Assembly (NCBI GenBank): GCA_020744425.1
Contig: JAGMUV010000027.1
Coordinates: forward strand, 496,001-560,000
Direction: 5' to 3'
Source of the DNA: Dactylonectria macrodidyma
Lineage: Eukaryota; Ascomycota; Sordariomycetes; Hypocreales; Nectriaceae
Length of the DNA: 64,000 nt
The translations under genes were made by a program, and so were the position numbers. This document shows, in pieces, positions 36,840-48,183 of the stretch. The notes under the pieces are model-generated. The model searched no databases, was not told the origin of the DNA, and was given only the letters and a program-made list of their open reading frames with translations. How positions within the stretch are numbered: the stretch's first letter is position 1; each line of letters begins with the position of its first letter.

Positions 36840-39370
36840 ATGGATGGATCAAGCAGTTTAGAAGGCCTGAGGAGACGGCTGCGAGAGGCGGAAGAACGTG
36901 CTGAAGAAGCAGAGCGAGAACGACAAGAGGAGCGCCAACGCGCCGAGAGAGAGAGCAGCAACGAGCCGAGGAAGCAGAACGAGAACGACAAGAGGAACGC
37001 CAACGCGCCGAGAGGGAACAGCAACGCGCCGAGAGGGAACAGCAACGCGCCGAGAGGGAACAGCAACGCGCTGAAAGGGAACAGCAACGCGCTGAGGAAG
37101 CAGAGGAGCAAACTCGACCCACGACTCTCGATGAATATATTTCTGCTTGTCATACCTCTGTTTTCTCCAAACTCACCGTCGAAACAGACCCAAAGCTGTC
37201 CTCCACAGGCTCCATCACCAACCCGCGCCACAAATGGTGTCCTACAAACCTCAGACCCTGGTCCGATTTTCTCCAACAACAGCGTCTCACCTTCGGCTTG
37301 CTCTACGAAACTTTTCCCACAGAGACCCGCGCTTTTGAGAACAGAAACTTCCTAGTCGGTCTGGGCAATAGAATCTCTCGCCGGTCGATAGCTGACGAGA
37401 AGACACTCGAGTACTTCCTGCACAATAGGGTTGAGGATCCTATCCGAAATATAATGGAGTAGCTCAAAGAGGTGGACGAGGTTAGAAGCGTGTTTGACCT
37501 GGGAAATGGCATCATCTTCGAGAACCATCCGCATGCGATCAGCGACGTTGCTGAAGAAGTCGTCGACCGCGAGACGCCATCGACACCACCATCTACGCCA
37601 GGCCACAGACTCGATATCAACCAGCTACGGCCCGATCAGATTTGCGTGTACCGATCGGACGACACAGACTTGGCAAGGCGCACGATGATCTACATTCCGA
37701 GTACAAGCCGCCCCACAAGCTGACCGCTCCGCACCTTCGTCTCGGTCTGCGCGCCATGAATATCTACGAAGAGGTCGTCAACCGGAAGACGATTCCGACG
37801 TCGGTGGATCCGGATGCGCGATTCCAGTATCATGCAGAGAGACTGACGGCGCCTGCGATTACGCAGACGTACCACTATATGATTGAGGGCGGATTGGAGA
37901 ATGGTCTGCTGACGACGGGCGAAGTGATTGTCTTTCTGAGGATCGACTGGGACGAACCTGGGACGCTGTTCTATCACCTAGCAGAACCCAACGCGGAGGT
38001 CTCAGCGCATCCGGACCATTTCCACATGTGCACGGCAGTAGGCCAGTATCTGGCTTTCAGTCTTATGGCCCTCGGTTCACCAGGTGAAGGACGACAACAT
38101 GTACAAGACGAGCGGCAACGGGCAACTCAGGGGTTGAAGACATGGGTGGAAGACTTTGAGACGACGCTGCGATCGATCCCGGAGGACGAACGACACGCGC
38201 CGAAGAGTTCACCCGGTTACCAACCGGTAGACTACATAGGCGTGGACCGATCGCCTTACCTTCTCCGAGGTAAGAATTGGAAGCGTGTCGAGGATGAGCC
38301 TATCAAGAGACCGACGAGAAAGGACGGAGGGGAGCCATCTGATGACGAGTCAGGACCACACATGCCAGACACGCCGAGTCTGACGGAGCGGCGATCAGGT
38401 CGCGGAGGGCGAGGCGAGCAAGGAGGTCAGGGAACTCGACGCAGTCGGCGAATCCTGGAGCGACGGCCTCGGGGAGGTGGGGGAGGAGGAAGAGGAGGAA
38501 GAGGAGGAAATAACGAACAAGAGGTCCCATTTTGCACGCAAAAGTGTCTTCTTGGGCTCGTTAGAGGCGGTACTCTCGACCCAAGATGTCCTAATCTGGC
38601 GCTTCACAATAGACCAGGCAACAATCATCGCAGCAATCGCCATGGCTCGAGACGGGCGTGTGCTGCCCATCCAATCGCTCACACAGACTTTGTTGAGCTT
38701 CTCCGAGAGCAGCTAGAGCGCACGCTAGATGACCGGATCACGCCATTGGCGTCGGGTGGTGCTCGTGGCGTGCTGTTCAAGGTGACGCTGCTTGCGTATG
38801 GCTATACCTTTGTCAGTAAGGGCACGGTTCTGGCTTTCATCAAGGATCTCGAACATGAGGCGGCAGTATACGAGCGTCTACAACCCGTGCAAGGCGCCAG
38901 TACTTCTGGGCGCCGTTGACCTGCACCCGATGGGCAGGATCTACTACTATGACCACCGGGTGTATGTGGTGCACCTGATGTTTCTGTCATGGGGCGGGTA
39001 TGGCATTGGTGCAACAGCTGGCGCGAGCGGGCTTGGGAACCAGCTCTAGGGAATGGCAATGCGGTCGCTACGCGCGATACATCAAAGAGGAGTGGTCCAC
39101 AGGGATGTGCGCGCTGCAAACGTGCTGTTCAACTCGGAGACCAATGGAGTTATGATAATCGACGTTGAGCGGGCCTTATTACTCGAACCGCCTCGACACC
39201 CGTTGGCTCCGTTGGTGCCAAACAAGCGAAGATGGAAGGCAGAGACGGTGGACCCCAGCAAGGCGACTGAGAAATCAAGGATTCGAGGTCGGGATGAAGG
39301 AAGATGCTCAGATGATATCCGGATGGTCACGGCAGTGTTTCGAGCACGAGACGTTCAACAAGGCATAGTA
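36840..39370 (+). pseudogene. Decayed fungal-specific kinase-like gene (FunK1-like family)
   Basis: Begins at ATG 36840 with a long coiled-coil of REQQRAE-type repeats (five or six 18-nt units near 37010-37095). Then come the family's conserved blocks (LDEYISACHTSVFSKL, RPWSDFLQQQRLTFGLLY, QYHAERLTAPAITQTYHYM), the cysteine-containing CTQKCLLGLV, and a kinase core (LEHEAAVYERLQP, IHQRGVVHRDVRAANVLF with the HRD loop). The DFG position reads DVE. Disruptions: frameshifts near 36950, 37695, 38895 and 39285, and in-frame TAG at 37460-37462 and 39047-39049. The family is expanded in Pezizomycotina; this copy cannot make a full protein. Confidence 0.75.
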
Positions 39371-39466
39371 GTTCTTCTTGTCACAAGGTCCTTCACGGTT
39401 CATCGACGCGCCTTTGGACACGCAGGAAGATGGAGATGGGCACCACCAGCGTTGGGCCGGGTTTGT

Positions 39467-39907
39467 TCAGCCACCCTCTTTGCGGCACCCATTACTGTAC
39501 ATCTCTTGACACCAGCACTCTGGACATTGGAATATATTTGCGACATACCGGGATTTTACCACGCTTTTCCACATTTCGGGTGTCACACCCATCTTCAGAC
39601 ATTTGCTTCTGCAGGTTCTCCAAAATCCCCTTCGCCTCGTTCGATACCTCAGGCAGCAGTCGCAGCAAAGGCCGATACTTCTATCAAGCCGGCCACGATC
39701 ATCGCGAGGTGCTATGCGCCTGAAAAGGAGAAATATTTCGTCGCAAGTGGATGGCGGGAGGAATCTGTGCTTGACTGCTGACGGTACCCGGATTCTCACG
39801 AGCGATGAAACCTGCAGCAGGTATCTACACGTCAAGGCGAGACACATTCGATCCAACGAATCGCTGTAGTGGAATATTTGAGCTAGGATCTCTGTAGGCA
39901 AACGCAA
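39467..39907 (-). pseudogene. F-box protein fragment
   Basis: A minus-strand frame of 146 codons opens with an F-box (RLPTEILAQIFHYSDSLDR, then LALTCRYLL) and continues with a cysteine-rich stretch (CCDCCLRYRTRRRGFW, FQCPECWC), the usual layout of short ascomycete F-box proteins that bind Skp1 for SCF ubiquitin ligases. No in-frame ATG lies upstream: the frame starts from TTG and meets TAA at about 39964. Either the start codon is mutated or an upstream exon was missed. Confidence 0.5.
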
Positions 39908-40620
39908 CAGACTACCAGTGATTTGTGGTGCTGCCTTCAGAAGCTGAGCCCTACGAACATGTTAACTGAGAATGTAACGGGCAGTGCTTATGTTGGCTGG
40001 CCGACTAAATCGGCCATAACAGGAGCGATGTGAATCCAGAGTCCTTGCCATCAAATCTTTTTGACACGCCATTATTTTGATAGGTCAAGCGCGTTGCGAC
40101 TGGATGACGAGGGAGAAGAGTAATACAATGCCGACCTCCTCGATTTTCAAGTCACCGAGCCTGTTACCAGGCCAACCAAATACTGGTTCCGTGGTGAACT
40201 CAACCCATCTCTTTGAGTGCCCAAATGCTTGTGGGGCTGTTTGGGACAAACCGGATTGGAGCTGGTACATGATCCAGTTAGTAGATACCTCATCAGCTGC
40301 TGACCTTTTCATAGGATAATTGGTATTTGTCAAACCTGAAGAAGTCCCGAGCTGCCCCACAAGCATTTGGGCACTCAAAGAGATAGAGCCAGCACGCTAA
40401 GCTAATTACGCTTCCAACGCTTTGCCCGAGATCTCCCAATGCCCCACTCTTTTTCATCTACCATTGGCTTGCTCTCCACCTCGTTTGACTGCCTGACAGT
40501 TGCAGAGCGCGTGTTGCGTGTTGCTTGGGCCAATAGGACGCCGGGCAGTTTGTGGTTGGCGCGCCCGACTCAGGCGCTCTGGGAGCCATTACCCCTTTAG
40601 GGAAGGCGTCGCGCTGTTAA
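39908..40620. repeat. Intergenic with 40-bp inverted repeat
   Basis: No gene seen. Arms at 40207-40246 and 40345-40384 match at 37 of 40 positions (ATCTCTTTGAGTGCCCAAAT at the outer ends) around a 98-bp loop. It could be a small MITE or a hairpin RNA source. No clear target duplication. Confidence 0.55.
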
Positions 40621-40650
40621 GCGCGCCCAGTGGGCCTGAGTGCCTGAGGT
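40621..40650. repeat. Single MITE-type terminal repeat
   Basis: Matches the reverse complement of the left end of the MITE at 50364-50450 (GTGGGCCTGAGTGCCTGAGG in both, next to a TA). No partner end was found to its left, so this is half of an element or a larger relative. Confidence 0.5.
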
Positions 40651-40969
40651 AAGGTTAGTCATGTTATGGGGCGCTCGATTAGAATGAGCCAATAATATCG
40701 CTCAATTTAGTCCGGGCGCGCAACTTTATTCGGGCGCCCGGGCGCGGATGTATTAGCCGCCATAAGCCTGGACGATCACCGGAAACCCCTTGGTGGCTTT
40801 CTTCGCGGGGTTCATTCTGTGCTCCACGACGCGTTCTTCTTGACGCGTACCTATTTCTTTTTGGCTGTTGGACTTCTTCCATTAGATATTGCTCTCTCTG
40901 CCAAACGAATCTCCCTCTTCTACTTTATTGACCCCCTCTGAGTTGGTTCCACCATACACAGCATTCAGG

Positions 40970-41812
40970 ATGGCCCCACGAAACAGCCTCACCAGCCGGC
41001 TCAAGCCATCCGGCTTGACTAAGCGAAAGCGCGACGCCAAAGACGACGGAGAGGCTCCGGGTTTCGATGAAGAAAATGACCAGCGTACTCGTCTCGCGAA
41101 GGTACCCAAGACAAAGCCTGCCAGGACAGCCAATTCCGCCAAACCCAAGAAAACCACCGCTGCAGGCACCAAGGAGGCCAAGAAGCTCTACGCCGACACG
41201 CTCAAGGCCCTCGACAAGCGCGTCGACGAGCTAGACAAGAAAGTCAAGATCATGAGTGGCAACAGTTCGGCGGTCACAAGCGCCAGCTACGCCACCTCCG
41301 CCCGCAAGCACATGGGCGCCGTCAAGAAGCTAGTCCCCATGGACACCACACTGGCCTTCAATCTACTGCTCAGCATGGCTGATGCGTCACACACTGACCT
41401 CGACGCTACGTGGAAGATGTGCGGCACCCCGTGCGACAACAGCATCCCGACATTCAAACAGCTGGATGAGGCACTTTTGCCGCTGATCGAGGCGCGGGAG
41501 AAGCCTGCCTGCCTGGCAGCTGGGTTGCCCGAGGTCCCCAAGCGGTGGACGTTGAAGGATGCGGATGTCGGCGTGTTCAAGACTGGGAGGCCGAACAAGC
41601 AGCAACGCGGCCAGATGTACCGCCAGAAGCTGGCGTGGGAGAAGAATAGGCGGCAGGCCAGAAGGGAACGGAGGGAGAAGACGGGGGACTGGGTCAAAGT
41701 GGCATTGAGTGATTTGGTTGAGGAGAGGGACTACCTTGATGCGTATGGCGTGAAGGAGTATTTTCCGAGGTGCATTACGAAGTTAGAGGAACTGGTGAGG
41801 GTGAGAGCCTGA
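40970..41812 (+). CDS. Conserved-looking hypothetical protein, 280 aa
   Basis: Starts at ATG 40970 (MAPRNSLTSRLK); a TTG further upstream is in frame but unlikely. The first 90 residues are basic and low-complexity (KRKRDAKDDGEA, KVPKTKPARTANSAKPKK), resembling a nuclear localisation region. A predicted coiled-coil follows (TLKALDKRVDELDKKVKIM), then an uncharacterised globular part (MDTTLAFNLLLSMADASHTD, WTLKDADVGVFKTGRP) and a strongly basic helix (QKLAWEKNRRQARRERREK). No catalytic motif is visible. Intact single exon of normal GC content in a TE-rich area, so probably a real host gene. Function unknown. Confidence 0.6.
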   Translation: MAPRNSLTSRLKPSGLTKRKRDAKDDGEAPGFDEENDQRTRLAKVPKTKPARTANSAKPKKTTAAGTKEAKKLYADTLKALDKRVDELDKKVKIMSGNSSAVTSASYATSARKHMGAVKKLVPMDTTLAFNLLLSMADASHTDLDATWKMCGTPCDNSIPTFKQLDEALLPLIEAREKPACLAAGLPEVPKRWTLKDADVGVFKTGRPNKQQRGQMYRQKLAWEKNRRQARRERREKTGDWVKVALSDLVEERDYLDAYGVKEYFPRCITKLEELVRVRA

Positions 41813-42389
41813 GAGGAGAGTGAGGGCCCAGGTTTTTGAAGGTGCAGCAGGGACATATGCCTCGAGGAATGCCTTGAGGAACGAAAGGACTTTTGCTCTA
41901 CCCGCTGGGCTTTTTGGAGGTCCCGTCGCCGGCCAATGGGAGCGCGCTGCTTCTGAGCCTCACTTCTGCCTTTGTCTGTCTGCCTTGAGGAACGAAGAGA
42001 CGAAAGGTCTTCTGCGCCCCTCCGATTGCCTTGAAGAACTCCTCTCATTGGTCGGTTTCCTCGCCTCATTGGATCGGTTTTGTCGGTTTAGGAGAGCCTG
42101 TACAGTCTTCCTTTTCTTTAATCCACACCGCTCTTAGTTCCTGCCCCTTTTGCTCTTTTCTTTCCTCGCAACCCGTGACCCGTGATTTCGCTCGTGCCTC
42201 TTTACCTCTGATACATCTAATCTATATGGCAACGCCTCCGGCCTCACCCCTCAAACTCCAGCTTCCCACTGGGCTTGATTCGCCAAGCTCTTTTTCACCC
42301 CCGCTTCGTTGGTCTCCAGTCTTCCTTCGGGGCGGGACAGGGCTGCCGTCTCCCATCCGCCCGCACGACGCTCCCTCTGCCCTGTCTCC
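41813..42389. other. Spacer with imperfect direct repeats
   Basis: Three imperfect copies of TGCCTTGAGGAACGAA lie near 41871, 41981 and 42028. No gene seen. The last 180 bp are GC-rich and lead into the Helitron relic. Confidence 0.4.
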
Positions 42390-43900
42390 TCACATCACCA
42401 AACGCAGACCCCTGTCATCGAGCCACCGCAGAGCCTTCTGAAGAGTCTTGTTGCTTAGTTCCTCCAGTCTGGCCTGCGCCACGGTCATCTCGTGGGGAAC
42501 CCGTTGCACACCAGATCTCTTTCCCGCACCTTGGAGATGAGCATGATGCCGTCTAGCGACCGGCACCGCGACAGCTGCACATACAGGCTGTACGGATCGC
42601 ATTGCGCGGGGACTATGTATCCGTCGACATTTGTCGTCATCGTCCCCCGCAGCTCCAGGGTTACGCGCTCCAGCGTTCTGCTCTGCACCTTGTAGTCTGT
42701 GCACGCGAAGGCCGCCACAGAAGGCAACCCTTTCCGACTGACATCGTTCTGCTGCCCCGGCCGCTTCGCTGGTTGGGCTATGAGTATGGATCTGGGTCGC
42801 ATCGGCACAGAAATTCGCTTCCTCGTCAAATGTGGCCGAATATTGCCCCCTGTTTTCAAGAAGGGAGGAAATATCCGATGTCACCGACCGTTCCGCTTGG
42901 AGGGCGTAATACCCTTTCTGGTCCAGGTCCTACCTCATAGGTATGTCAGTTTGGCCCGCCTCGACTGCTGCATCTTCAATGGCATGCCTAGGGCCATACT
43001 GTACCTCGGAGAAGACGCTATCTATGTATTGGATGATGCGTTCACGGTACGTTGCTTGGTCTTCGCCGTCGATATCGGCAATCATCGAACTCAAGTGCGC
43101 GTTTCCATGCAACCAAAGTAACCCGTGGACGTGAAGCGCCCCTCGTTCGTTGGTCTCGACAGTACCAAAATAGTCGGCGCCCGAATACCGACACCTCTCC
43201 AACTTTGATATAATGCTCAAAGAACAACATCATCTCCCGGTGGAAGAAGATGGCCGAGACCATGGGGTCCGAAAATGGCCAGCCGCAGGCGTTTGTACGA
43301 CATGTCAAGGCTCTTCAGGAAAGCCTCGGCCGCGTCAGGCTCGCTGGTGCGGTATGCTGCAAGTCGCAGCTTACCGGGTTCGTAATATCATTTGGGTTGA
43401 GCGTGAACCAGATCGCCAGCATGCCATGACGAACAAGCGACTGTACCTTCCGTCGCATACTCAAGCGGTTTCTCTGGACATAGGCTGCCGGAAGCCGTAC
43501 AAGGAAAGGCTTCTCAAAAGCTCCTTCACGCCCTCGTCAGTCGTTTTGCCCGAGTTCTCCAACTCGATCCTTGCCGCTGTTAATCTGTCTGCCGAGAGCG
43601 ACCGTACAATGCGCTTTATCTTGCGGAAATTTTTCCTCGTCACGCTCAACATACTAACGCAACGGTTCCTCGACCGTACACTCATATTGAACACAAGGAA
43701 TGCAAAGACGTGATACGTCGCAAATCGGCCAGCATGGCGCCGGAGCATGATGTCGGCCCACCCAAGGACTGACACTTGGAGTGATAGCCGCGCACCTTGA
43801 GTCCGTCCACCTTCATCAACCAGAGGCTCGTCATCGCCACTACTGGTATCGCTGGCATCAATTTTCGGAAGGGGTTCAGAGACCTTACATGATGACCTTG
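42390..43900 (-). pseudogene. Helitron relic with internal deletion
   Basis: On the minus strand, blocks of a Helitron protein appear in the right order but in shifting frames. First is Helitron_like_N (FATYHVFAFLVFNMSVRSRN, LLRSLSLYGFRQP) at about 43830-43470. Then comes the Rep region with its HUH-type motif (VETNERGALHVHGLLWLHGN) at about 43310-42930. Last is the C-terminal helicase end (YSLYVQLSRCRSLDGIMLIS, then TVAQARLEELS) at about 42880-42400. The Walker A/B part of the helicase is missing between Rep and the end. Frameshifts separate the blocks. Its 5' end abuts the truncated RBR gene. Confidence 0.7.
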
Positions 43901-43904
43901 TCGT

Positions 43905-45325
43905 TTGTCGCAGCTCTGCTGTGAGCCCAAGGCCTCGGATGGCCTCGATCAGCCCAAGCCTCGCAGCGCTCGCCTCCAGGGTCTCGCAGCGCAGGATGAT
44001 GATGAAGACATCCTGAACCAACCGGAATCTTCTTCGTGGGCCGCCAGCCGTCGTCCAGCCAAAGCCATGTCGAAGAACGATAACGACCCAGAGCCTGCTC
44101 GGACCGAGTCATCGACCTCCGCCGCCTCGTACCACACCACTTCCGAGCATGAAGATCACCGCGAGTGCGTCATCTGTGAGAACCCTCACTCTCCTGATGG
44201 CGTCGTTAACAACCCCTGCTCGCACGACTACCGTCACTCATGCCTCGTCGACCTCGTCAAGGCGGCCATCCGCGACGAGTCCCTCTTCCCCCCGCCCTGC
44301 TGTGGCAAGCCTGTCCCTGTCGATGCCAACTCTTCCCTCCTTCCGCACCAGATCCTTAAGGACTTTGTCGCCAAGAAGCTCGAATACGGGACCAAGGACC
44401 GGACCTACTGCCACCGTCCCGCCTGCTCGGCGTTCATCCCGCCGGACGCTATCGCGAACGCCGTCGCGACTTGCGTCGAGTGCAAGCACAAGACTTGCGT
44501 CACTTGCAAGACTGTCGCTCATGGGGGAGACTGCCCAAAGGACGCGGCTACGCAGCAGCTTCTGCGGGTTGCCAAGGACGAGGGGTGGCAGCAATGTCCT
44601 TCCTGCAAGCGGATGGTTGAGCTGGATAGGGGCAGGGCTCCTAATAGTGCAGACCATTTACACTATTAGTCCAGACTGCAATCCAAGATCAATAATCAAT
44701 CCACGACGGGCGTTCGTGGATTGACGACTAGGATGATGCGTCCTTGAAACGAGCCTTGTTGATCTGGATCGCACCAGTAAATTGATCGGAAATATCCAAA
44801 ACAAAATGGTTGGCACAGTAACAATCATGGGTACCCTGGTTTTGTAACGCCATGCCAACAACCTAGCGTACTTAGCGTCCACACCGGGCGTCCGTATTCC
44901 CTGCCCTGATGCTTCCACATCAGTGAGTTTGACTGCCCTCTACACCCGTCTGATCAAAGGCTAACGGTTTTTTTTTTTTTTCAGCATGTATCTGCCGCGC
45001 CCAATTCTGTTACCTCTGCGCCAAGCCGTGGAAGACGTGTCCCTGCCGCCAGTGGGACGAGAGCGGGCTCCTCGCTAGAGCCGAAGTCATCGTCGGTTGC
45101 CGACCCGGCGGCGGGCAGCTTACTCCTGCGCAGCGGCAAGAGGCCATCCGCAGGGCCCGCGATGCTATCCGTCGTCGCCAGAACTGCCCGCATGCTGACC
45201 GAGAGTGGAGGCACGGCGGCGGCACCTGTGATCACTGCGGCGATGAGATGCATACTTTTCTGTTTCTGTGCCATGACTGCGACTTCCAGGCGTGTCGATG
45301 ATGCCATCGGAATCGACTCCAGTGA
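43905..45325 (+). pseudogene. RBR E3 ubiquitin ligase copy 1, broken
   Basis: The N-terminus is cut by the Helitron relic: it begins without ATG near 43905, whereas the intact paralogue has about 160 residues more. RING1 (CVICENPHSPDG ... CCGKPV), IBR (CHRPACSAF ... CVTCKTVAHGGDC) and the first half of RING2 (CPSCKRMVELDRG) are readable. At the paralogue's exon junction the segment GCNHM with the catalytic cysteine is absent. Instead the frame runs into foreign sequence (44625-44984) and stops. After a poly-T/CAG acceptor at 44984, RING2 resumes (CICRAQFCYLCAKPWKTC). A TGA at 45299-45301 replaces an arginine codon eight codons before the expected stop. Not functional as a ligase. Confidence 0.8.
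44625..44984. repeat. Expanded, altered intron in RBR1 with two hairpins
   Basis: In the paralogue this intron is 56 nt; here the gap is about 350 nt. It contains CTAATAGTG/CACTATTAG (44641-44649, 44661-44669) and CAATCCACGA/TCGTGGATTG (44697-44706, 44714-44723). The acceptor (T14 tract then CAG) is kept but the donor region is lost. Probably a small insertion. Confidence 0.5.
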
Positions 45326-45627
45326 AGGGGAACTACCTTGTTGGCCAGGGCTCTTGGTTCACTTCCTCTGAGTACATGGGGCTTGCTAATGAAATCGAGG
45401 GCTATGGTTAGATTGCGGTGCGAACAGATCTCGAGATGTTGAAGATGCACCATGTTGTAATTATAGATGCATGATCGGGGCCGGAGCCTCACTCGATCGG
45501 CACACCATGCAAAACCACCACATTTCTTCTGTATAGCATCATCCTGAATGATTGCTTCTCACATTCAATGCTTGGTGGTCTGTTATTTACTATTGCTTCT
45601 ATCCGTCATATTCCGCTCACTCAAGAC
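45326..45627. other. Spacer between convergent RBR genes
   Basis: About 300 bp joining the two 3' ends. No gene or obvious terminator motif was identified. Confidence 0.4.
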
Positions 45628-47024
45628 CTAGAGTCGGTTGTATCGGCATCGCCTGCAAGCCAGGATGCGACATTGCCGACACTCGTAAATGAAGACCGGG
45701 AGCACGTCGGAGCACTCCTCGCAGCGGCGTGGGCCCGAACGCCCTCTCCATCGGTCGTGATTGCACTGGTGGTTTTCTACCAGGTTCCGCTGCTCTCTCT
45801 GGACTCTGGCCTGCCTAGTTCTCGCGTCAATCTGGGCGACGTCGTCGGCCCTGTCCACGATCGCATTCGCTCTGGCGAGCAAGCGGTCCTCGTTCCACTG
45901 CGGGCATTGGCACGTCTTCCAGCGATCGCCGCAGATGTAGCAGAACTGGTGGCCACAGCGACAGGCTGAGTGCACTTTGTAAGCATCGAGGACAAAGCTG
46001 AATGAAGTCAGAGTAACTTACTCATATGATTGCAGCCATGCTCCAACTCGACAACCCTTCCGCAGGCTGTACATTGTTGCCAGCCGTTATCAGCTGCGAT
46101 ACGCAGCACCTCTTGCGATGCGCTATCACTAGGACAAATCCCCTGATGAGAGCCCCCCTTGCAGTGCACGCAGGTCCTCCTGCCGCATCTCGGACAGTGG
46201 CCCACCTCGTCGGCGATGAACTGCGGCGGCACAAACGTCGAGCAAAAGGGGTCGCTGCAGTACGTGCGGTTCGGCGTCTCAAACTCGACCTCCTTGGCCC
46301 TGTACTCGCCCACCAGCTCGGGGGACAGGAAGCGCGCGTTCCCCTCGATGGGGATGCGCTGGCTGCAGCAGCGGGGAGGAAACAGGGACTCGTCCTGGAG
46401 GGAGCACCGGACGAGGGTGACGAGGCATCCGCGGCAGTACTCGTGGGAGCAGGGGCAGGGGGAGAGGGCGAGGGGAGGGAAGCTGTCGCCGCAGCAGATG
46501 CACTCTCTTGTCTTTGCGTGGCGGCGGGTTGCGGCCCAGCTGGACGACTCTGCCTGCACGAAGAGATCAGAGTCGTCCGAGTCGGAGTCGAATGCGGCTG
46601 GGCCCGTCAATCCAATATACAGGGCCTTTAGCTTCTCGAGCATCTCGTCGTCCAGGTCGTCCGTGGCAGCGTCCCCATTCTTGGCCTTGGTCTGAGACGG
46701 CCCGGGCCTTGCGCGAGGGTCGCTCGAGAGCCTCAACGCAAACTCTCGATCTCTGGCAGCCTGACCCTCGACCGTCCTGGCCGCGGCGATGGCACCTCCA
46801 TCGGCTTCCACAGCGCGCGCGATGCTCAAGCTCAAGGCGCGGTCGGAGATGAGATTCTCCAGGGACTCGAGCTCATAGCGGCACGTCTCGAGGGCGAGGT
46901 CAGAGTCGGGGATTTCTCCGTCGCGATGCTTGCCCTTCCTGGACTTGTCCCACAGCTCGAGATCCTCTCGCTGGAGCTGGATGGCCAGCATCAGAGAGTC
47001 TTGGTCCATGACAAAGGTGTCCAT
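45628..47024 (-). CDS. RBR (RING-IBR-RING) E3 ubiquitin ligase, intact
   Basis: Two exons on the minus strand: 47024-46022 and 45965-45628, with a 56-nt intron (GTAAGT...CTCAG, 46021-45966). The sum is 1341 nt, giving 446 aa. The N-terminal 160 residues (LMLAIQLQREDLELWDKSRKGK) are typical of fungal RBR proteins. RING1 is CICCGDSFPPLALSPCPCSH ... CCSQRI, IBR is YCSDPFCSTF ... CVHCKGGSHQGIC, and RING2 is CTACGRVVELEHGCNHMT then CRCGHQFCYICG across the splice. The cysteine of GCNHM corresponds to the catalytic residue that carries ubiquitin as a thioester in this class. A C-terminal cysteine tail (YECRQCRILACRRC) follows. It faces the broken paralogue tail-to-tail. Substrate unknown. Confidence 0.88.
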
Positions 47025-48183
47025 GCGGTTATTCGGTGGTGAAACAGGGGGGAAGACAAGGGAGTGATATGGAATGAATGGGAGATGGTGTCTGCCACTG
47101 GAGCCTGATATGCCCGCAGCCGCTGGACGCTTGTCTCCGATTGTCTATAAAAAGCCCAAAAAGGATAGCTACATGAAGTTGTGACAATTCCCATGTATTG
47201 ACAAGCTTTGGACATTGGTGAATGAAAGGAAGCTTTGGCCAAACAGCTGGAACTAGTTGCGACGCAGGAAAGCCCAACCCCACAAATACTTCGTCGTTAG
47301 CGACTTTAACAGTTGAGCTAGTGCAGTTTGGCACGCACTAGTTAAGACCTTAGCAGCTTGCTATCTAGTTGAAAGCTAGCAGGGGGAGGAACCCCACAGG
47401 GATTCCAGATCTTTTGAAGCGATCAGTCAACCTAGCACCGATACACGAATGCAGACATTGAACAAAACAGCAGTGTAGATTGAGGACCAAAAAAAAATGA
47501 GCGCTTGATTCTCTCCCTAAAGGAGCGACGAAAGTCGGTCTCTTATACCTGTGTTCAGTCTGCTGATCTCATAGGCAGCAGGCTGTTGCCTGACGTTAAT
47601 GATGGTGTAGCGTTCACGCCGACCGTGAAGCTATTCACGATGGTTGTGGTGGTGACGGGAAAATATGAGTTCAGAAGCCGACGATCTCGGTCATAGAGAG
47701 ACGAAAGCCCTCGTCAGGGGGAAGAGGCGGAAGTAGAAGGAGAAACTAAGGAATGGAAGGAACTGTCAAGCTCCGGAGACCTTCGCTTCCTGTTGGAGGT
47801 ATTAAGGGCAAGGATCACAAAGAGGCTGGATTTAACATCACCATCGCCCCCAGATCTTCGTTCCGTTTCCCGCCTCCACACTCGCGCTCTCTCCACGATC
47901 CTCGTCTGGTTACTATCGAATTTATTCCCCCCTCCCTCCCCACGGCTACGCAAATCGGTTTATTCAACAACACCGCCCATCATCCGACCCTCGGCCGCTT
48001 TTTTTTAGACAGCAAGTTCTCCAAGCTTCCAGTGTATGGACGACTGAGAATACGGCTGCGGCGCCTCACAAGATCCCGAAGAAGCGCTCACCTGCAGGTA
48101 CGTCAAAGCTTCATTGCAGAGCATTTCCGTTCCACAGCATTCCCCATGTTATAAGCTTAAAGACGCATCTTGCTGACCTGGAC
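47025..48183. promoter_or_regulatory. Divergent upstream region of RBR2 and the Zn2Cys6 gene
   Basis: About 1.16 kb without a convincing gene. It separates two genes pointing away from each other and should hold both promoters. A TCTATAAAAAG element occurs at about 47144-47154 (plus strand). Short poly-A and poly-T tracts are present. Confidence 0.4.

Noticed and set aside
36590..37279. Long minus-strand frame rich in Ser/Leu/Phe repeats
   Set aside because: Antisense of the REQQRAE coiled-coil repeat of the kinase-like pseudogene; low complexity and no domain.
38303..38682. Ser- and Leu-rich minus-strand frames opposite the kinase-like gene
   Set aside because: Antisense of an Arg/Gly/Glu-rich linker; compositional artefact.
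46026..46852. Plus-strand frames of up to 201 codons opposite RBR2
   Set aside because: The minus strand encodes a complete RBR protein with a consistent intron; the plus frames have no domains.
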